6,031 nucleotides of DNA from Thioalkalivibrio sp. (lineage in GTDB: Bacteria; Pseudomonadota; Gammaproteobacteria; Ectothiorhodospirales; Ectothiorhodospiraceae). Location: assembly GCA_007136145.1 (NCBI GenBank), contig SLHN01000296.1, positions 1-6,031 on the forward strand, given 5' to 3'. The notes below the pieces were generated by a model. It saw only the letters and a list, made by a program, of their open reading frames with translations. It had not been told where the DNA came from and did not search any database. Within the stretch, counting starts at the first letter, position 1; the number at the start of each line of letters is the position of its first letter. The position numbers were made by a program, and so were the translations under genes. Of this stretch, positions 4,730 to 6,031 are shown piece after piece.

Positions 4730-6031
4730 CTACCGGTCGTAGGCGTCGTCGAAACGCTCGATGTCATCCTCTTCAAGGTACTGCCCAACCTGAACCTCGA
4801 TGATCTGCAGCGGGATCTTGCCCCGGTTCTCAAGACGATGACGCTCACCGATCGGGATATAGGTGCTCTCGTTGGGCGCCACGGTGAGTATCTCGCCGCC
4901 ACGAGTCACCGTTGCGGTGCCGGACACGACGATCCAGTGCTCGGAACGATGCTGGTGCCGCTGCAGGCTCAGGCTCGCACCCGGTACAACCTCGATCCGT
5001 TTCATCTTGTATCCGGGAGATTCCTCAAGCACCGTATAACTGCCCCAGGGTCGCCGCACCGTCCGGTGCAACCGGCATTCACTGGCATCCTGACGACTTA
5101 ATTCATCGACCAGTTCCCGCACTCTTTGCGTCTGACCGCGAGGCGCGACGAGAATCGCGTCCGCAGTCTCGATAACGCACAGATCCCGCACCCCGACCGC
5201 TGCCACCAGACGCCCATTCCCCTGCAACAGCGTGTTATCACAATCGATGGCCAACACGTTGCCCTGCTGCGCGTTACCGCGATCATCCTGCTCGGCAAGC
5301 TCATGCACAGCGTCCCAGCTTCCGACATCGGACCACCCGATGTCGCAGGGGACCAGCCGTACCTGATCGGAGCGCTCCAGCACACCGTAGTCGATGGAAA
5401 TCGAAGGCATGGCCGCGAAGTGCGCCGCTACCGCCGGTTGCGGGTCAACCGCTCCGGATGCATCCCACTCGGCACCGATGCGCTGGAGCACTTGGTGTAC
5501 TTCCGGCAAATGTCTTTCGATCTCGGCCAGAATGCTGGAGGCGCGCCAAACGAACATTCCCGAATTCCACCAGTAATTCCCGTCCGCGAGAAACTGCTCC
5601 GCGGTGGCCGTATCCGGCTTCTCCGTGAATCGCTCCACGCGCGCCAAGGCCTTACCATCGGTAACCGCGCGGATATAGCCGTATCCCGTTTCCGCTCGCG
5701 TCGGTCGGATACCGAAAGTCACCAGAGCGCCTTCCTCGGCAGCGGCGATCGCCTGTTTCAGCGCTTGGTGGAATGCCGCCCGATCCCGAATCACGTGATC
5801 CGCGGGCAAGACCACCAATACGGGATCCGCCCCGTCACGGCTCAACCATGCTGCCGCCAGCGCGATGGCCGGAGCGGTATTGCGCCCGACCGGTTCGAGC
5901 AGTGTCCTGAAGGCATGTAATGCCTGATAGGCCTCCCCCCGGGCGTGCTCGGCACCGGTAACGATCAGCGCCTGTGCCGGATCCACCACCGGTTGCAATC
6001 GATCCAGCGTTGCCTCCAGCAGCGACATCTC
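4730..6031 (-). CDS. manC: Mannose-1-phosphate guanylyltransferase/mannose-6-phosphate isomerase, bifunctional (N-terminus beyond window)
   Basis: This cytoplasmic enzyme makes GDP-mannose from mannose-1-phosphate and GTP and carries a type II phosphomannose isomerase domain; the product feeds O-antigen, exopolysaccharide or alginate-type polymers. AlgA, CpsB, XanB and WbpW are names used for the same family. Numbering from the Met at 6028-6026, nucleotidyltransferase motifs are EPVGRNTAPAI at 45-55, VLPADH at 73-78, ETGYGYI at 113-119, FTEKP at 134-138, WNSGMF at 154-159, SIDYGVLE at 211-218 and GWSDVGSW at 231-238. The isomerase cupin domain from about 324 has RPWGSY, LSLQRHQHRSEHW (Q356, H358, H360, E363), NESTYIP and H397. 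That Met is internal: a Glu codon precedes it, matching the family's GExSLL stretch. Roughly 35-40 residues, including the GSGTRLWPLSR loop, are outside the window. Confidence 0.96.
   Translation of the reverse strand, partial: EMSLLEATLDRLQPVVDPAQALIVTGAEHARGEAYQALHAFRTLLEPVGRNTAPAIALAAAWLSRDGADPVLVVLPADHVIRDRAAFHQALKQAIAAAEEGALVTFGIRPTRAETGYGYIRAVTDGKALARVERFTEKPDTATAEQFLADGNYWWNSGMFVWRASSILAEIERHLPEVHQVLQRIGAEWDASGAVDPQPAVAAHFAAMPSISIDYGVLERSDQVRLVPCDIGWSDVGSWDAVHELAEQDDRGNAQQGNVLAIDCDNTLLQGNGRLVAAVGVRDLCVIETADAILVAPRGQTQRVRELVDELSRQDASECRLHRTVRRPWGSYTVLEESPGYKMKRIEVVPGASLSLQRHQHRSEHWIVVSGTATVTRGGEILTVAPNESTYIPIGERHRLENRGKIPLQIIEVQVGQYLEEDDIERFDDAYDR

Noticed and set aside
5126..5920. 264-codon open frame on the plus strand
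   Set aside because: Complement of manC, whose family motifs are continuous on the other strand.
6026..6028. ATG near the window end as the true manC start
   Set aside because: The frame stays open to the window edge, the preceding codon is Glu as in the family's GExSLL, and the essential GSGTRLWP loop must lie further upstream.
1..6031. CRISPR array, tRNA, rRNA, insertion sequence or phage attachment site
   Set aside because: No regularly spaced direct repeats, cloverleaf-like sequence, transposase or integrase motif, or flanking target duplications were seen.

Overview
This is a GC-rich chromosomal window that reads as ordinary core genome of a gammaproteobacterium. The histidine-tat gene order and the style of the HisE, TatABC and ManC proteins suggest a Chromatiales- or Thioalkalivibrio-like relative, but the genus cannot be fixed from sequence alone. 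Coding density is high. I see no transposase, tRNA, rRNA, CRISPR array or phage gene.

Layout. (1) Positions 1-2967, plus strand, form one compact run: the 3' part of hisF, hisE, then tatA, tatB and tatC. hisF/hisE and tatB/tatC overlap by four bases (ATGA). tatA has a strong Shine-Dalgarno site and tatB a weak one. (2) Positions 2968-3102 separate the convergent genes tatC and a membrane-protein gene and contain two GC-rich stem-loops. (3) Positions 3103-3837, minus strand, encode a multi-pass membrane protein resembling the BPSS1780 family. (4) Positions 3838-4087 are a divergent promoter region with a recognisable promoter on each strand, a 12-bp palindrome and an inverted repeat overlapping one -10 box. 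(5) Positions 4088-4567, plus strand, encode a membrane-anchored DUF302 protein, closed by a good intrinsic terminator, so it looks like a single-gene unit. (6) Positions 4568-4729 are a convergent gap with that terminator and another stem-loop. (7) Positions 4730-6031, minus strand, hold most of a bifunctional mannose-1-phosphate guanylyltransferase/mannose-6-phosphate isomerase whose N-terminus lies beyond the window edge.

How they work together. HisF and HisE act in histidine biosynthesis. TatA, TatB and TatC together form the twin-arginine translocase, which exports folded proteins across the inner membrane. ManC supplies GDP-mannose for surface polysaccharides. The BPSS1780-like and DUF302 proteins have no established function. 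I did not find a convincing new system. The points most worth a second look are the roughly 140-residue C-terminal extension of TatC, the absence of hisI between hisF and hisE, the 11-residue tandem repeat in TatB, and the symmetric element over the DUF302 promoter.
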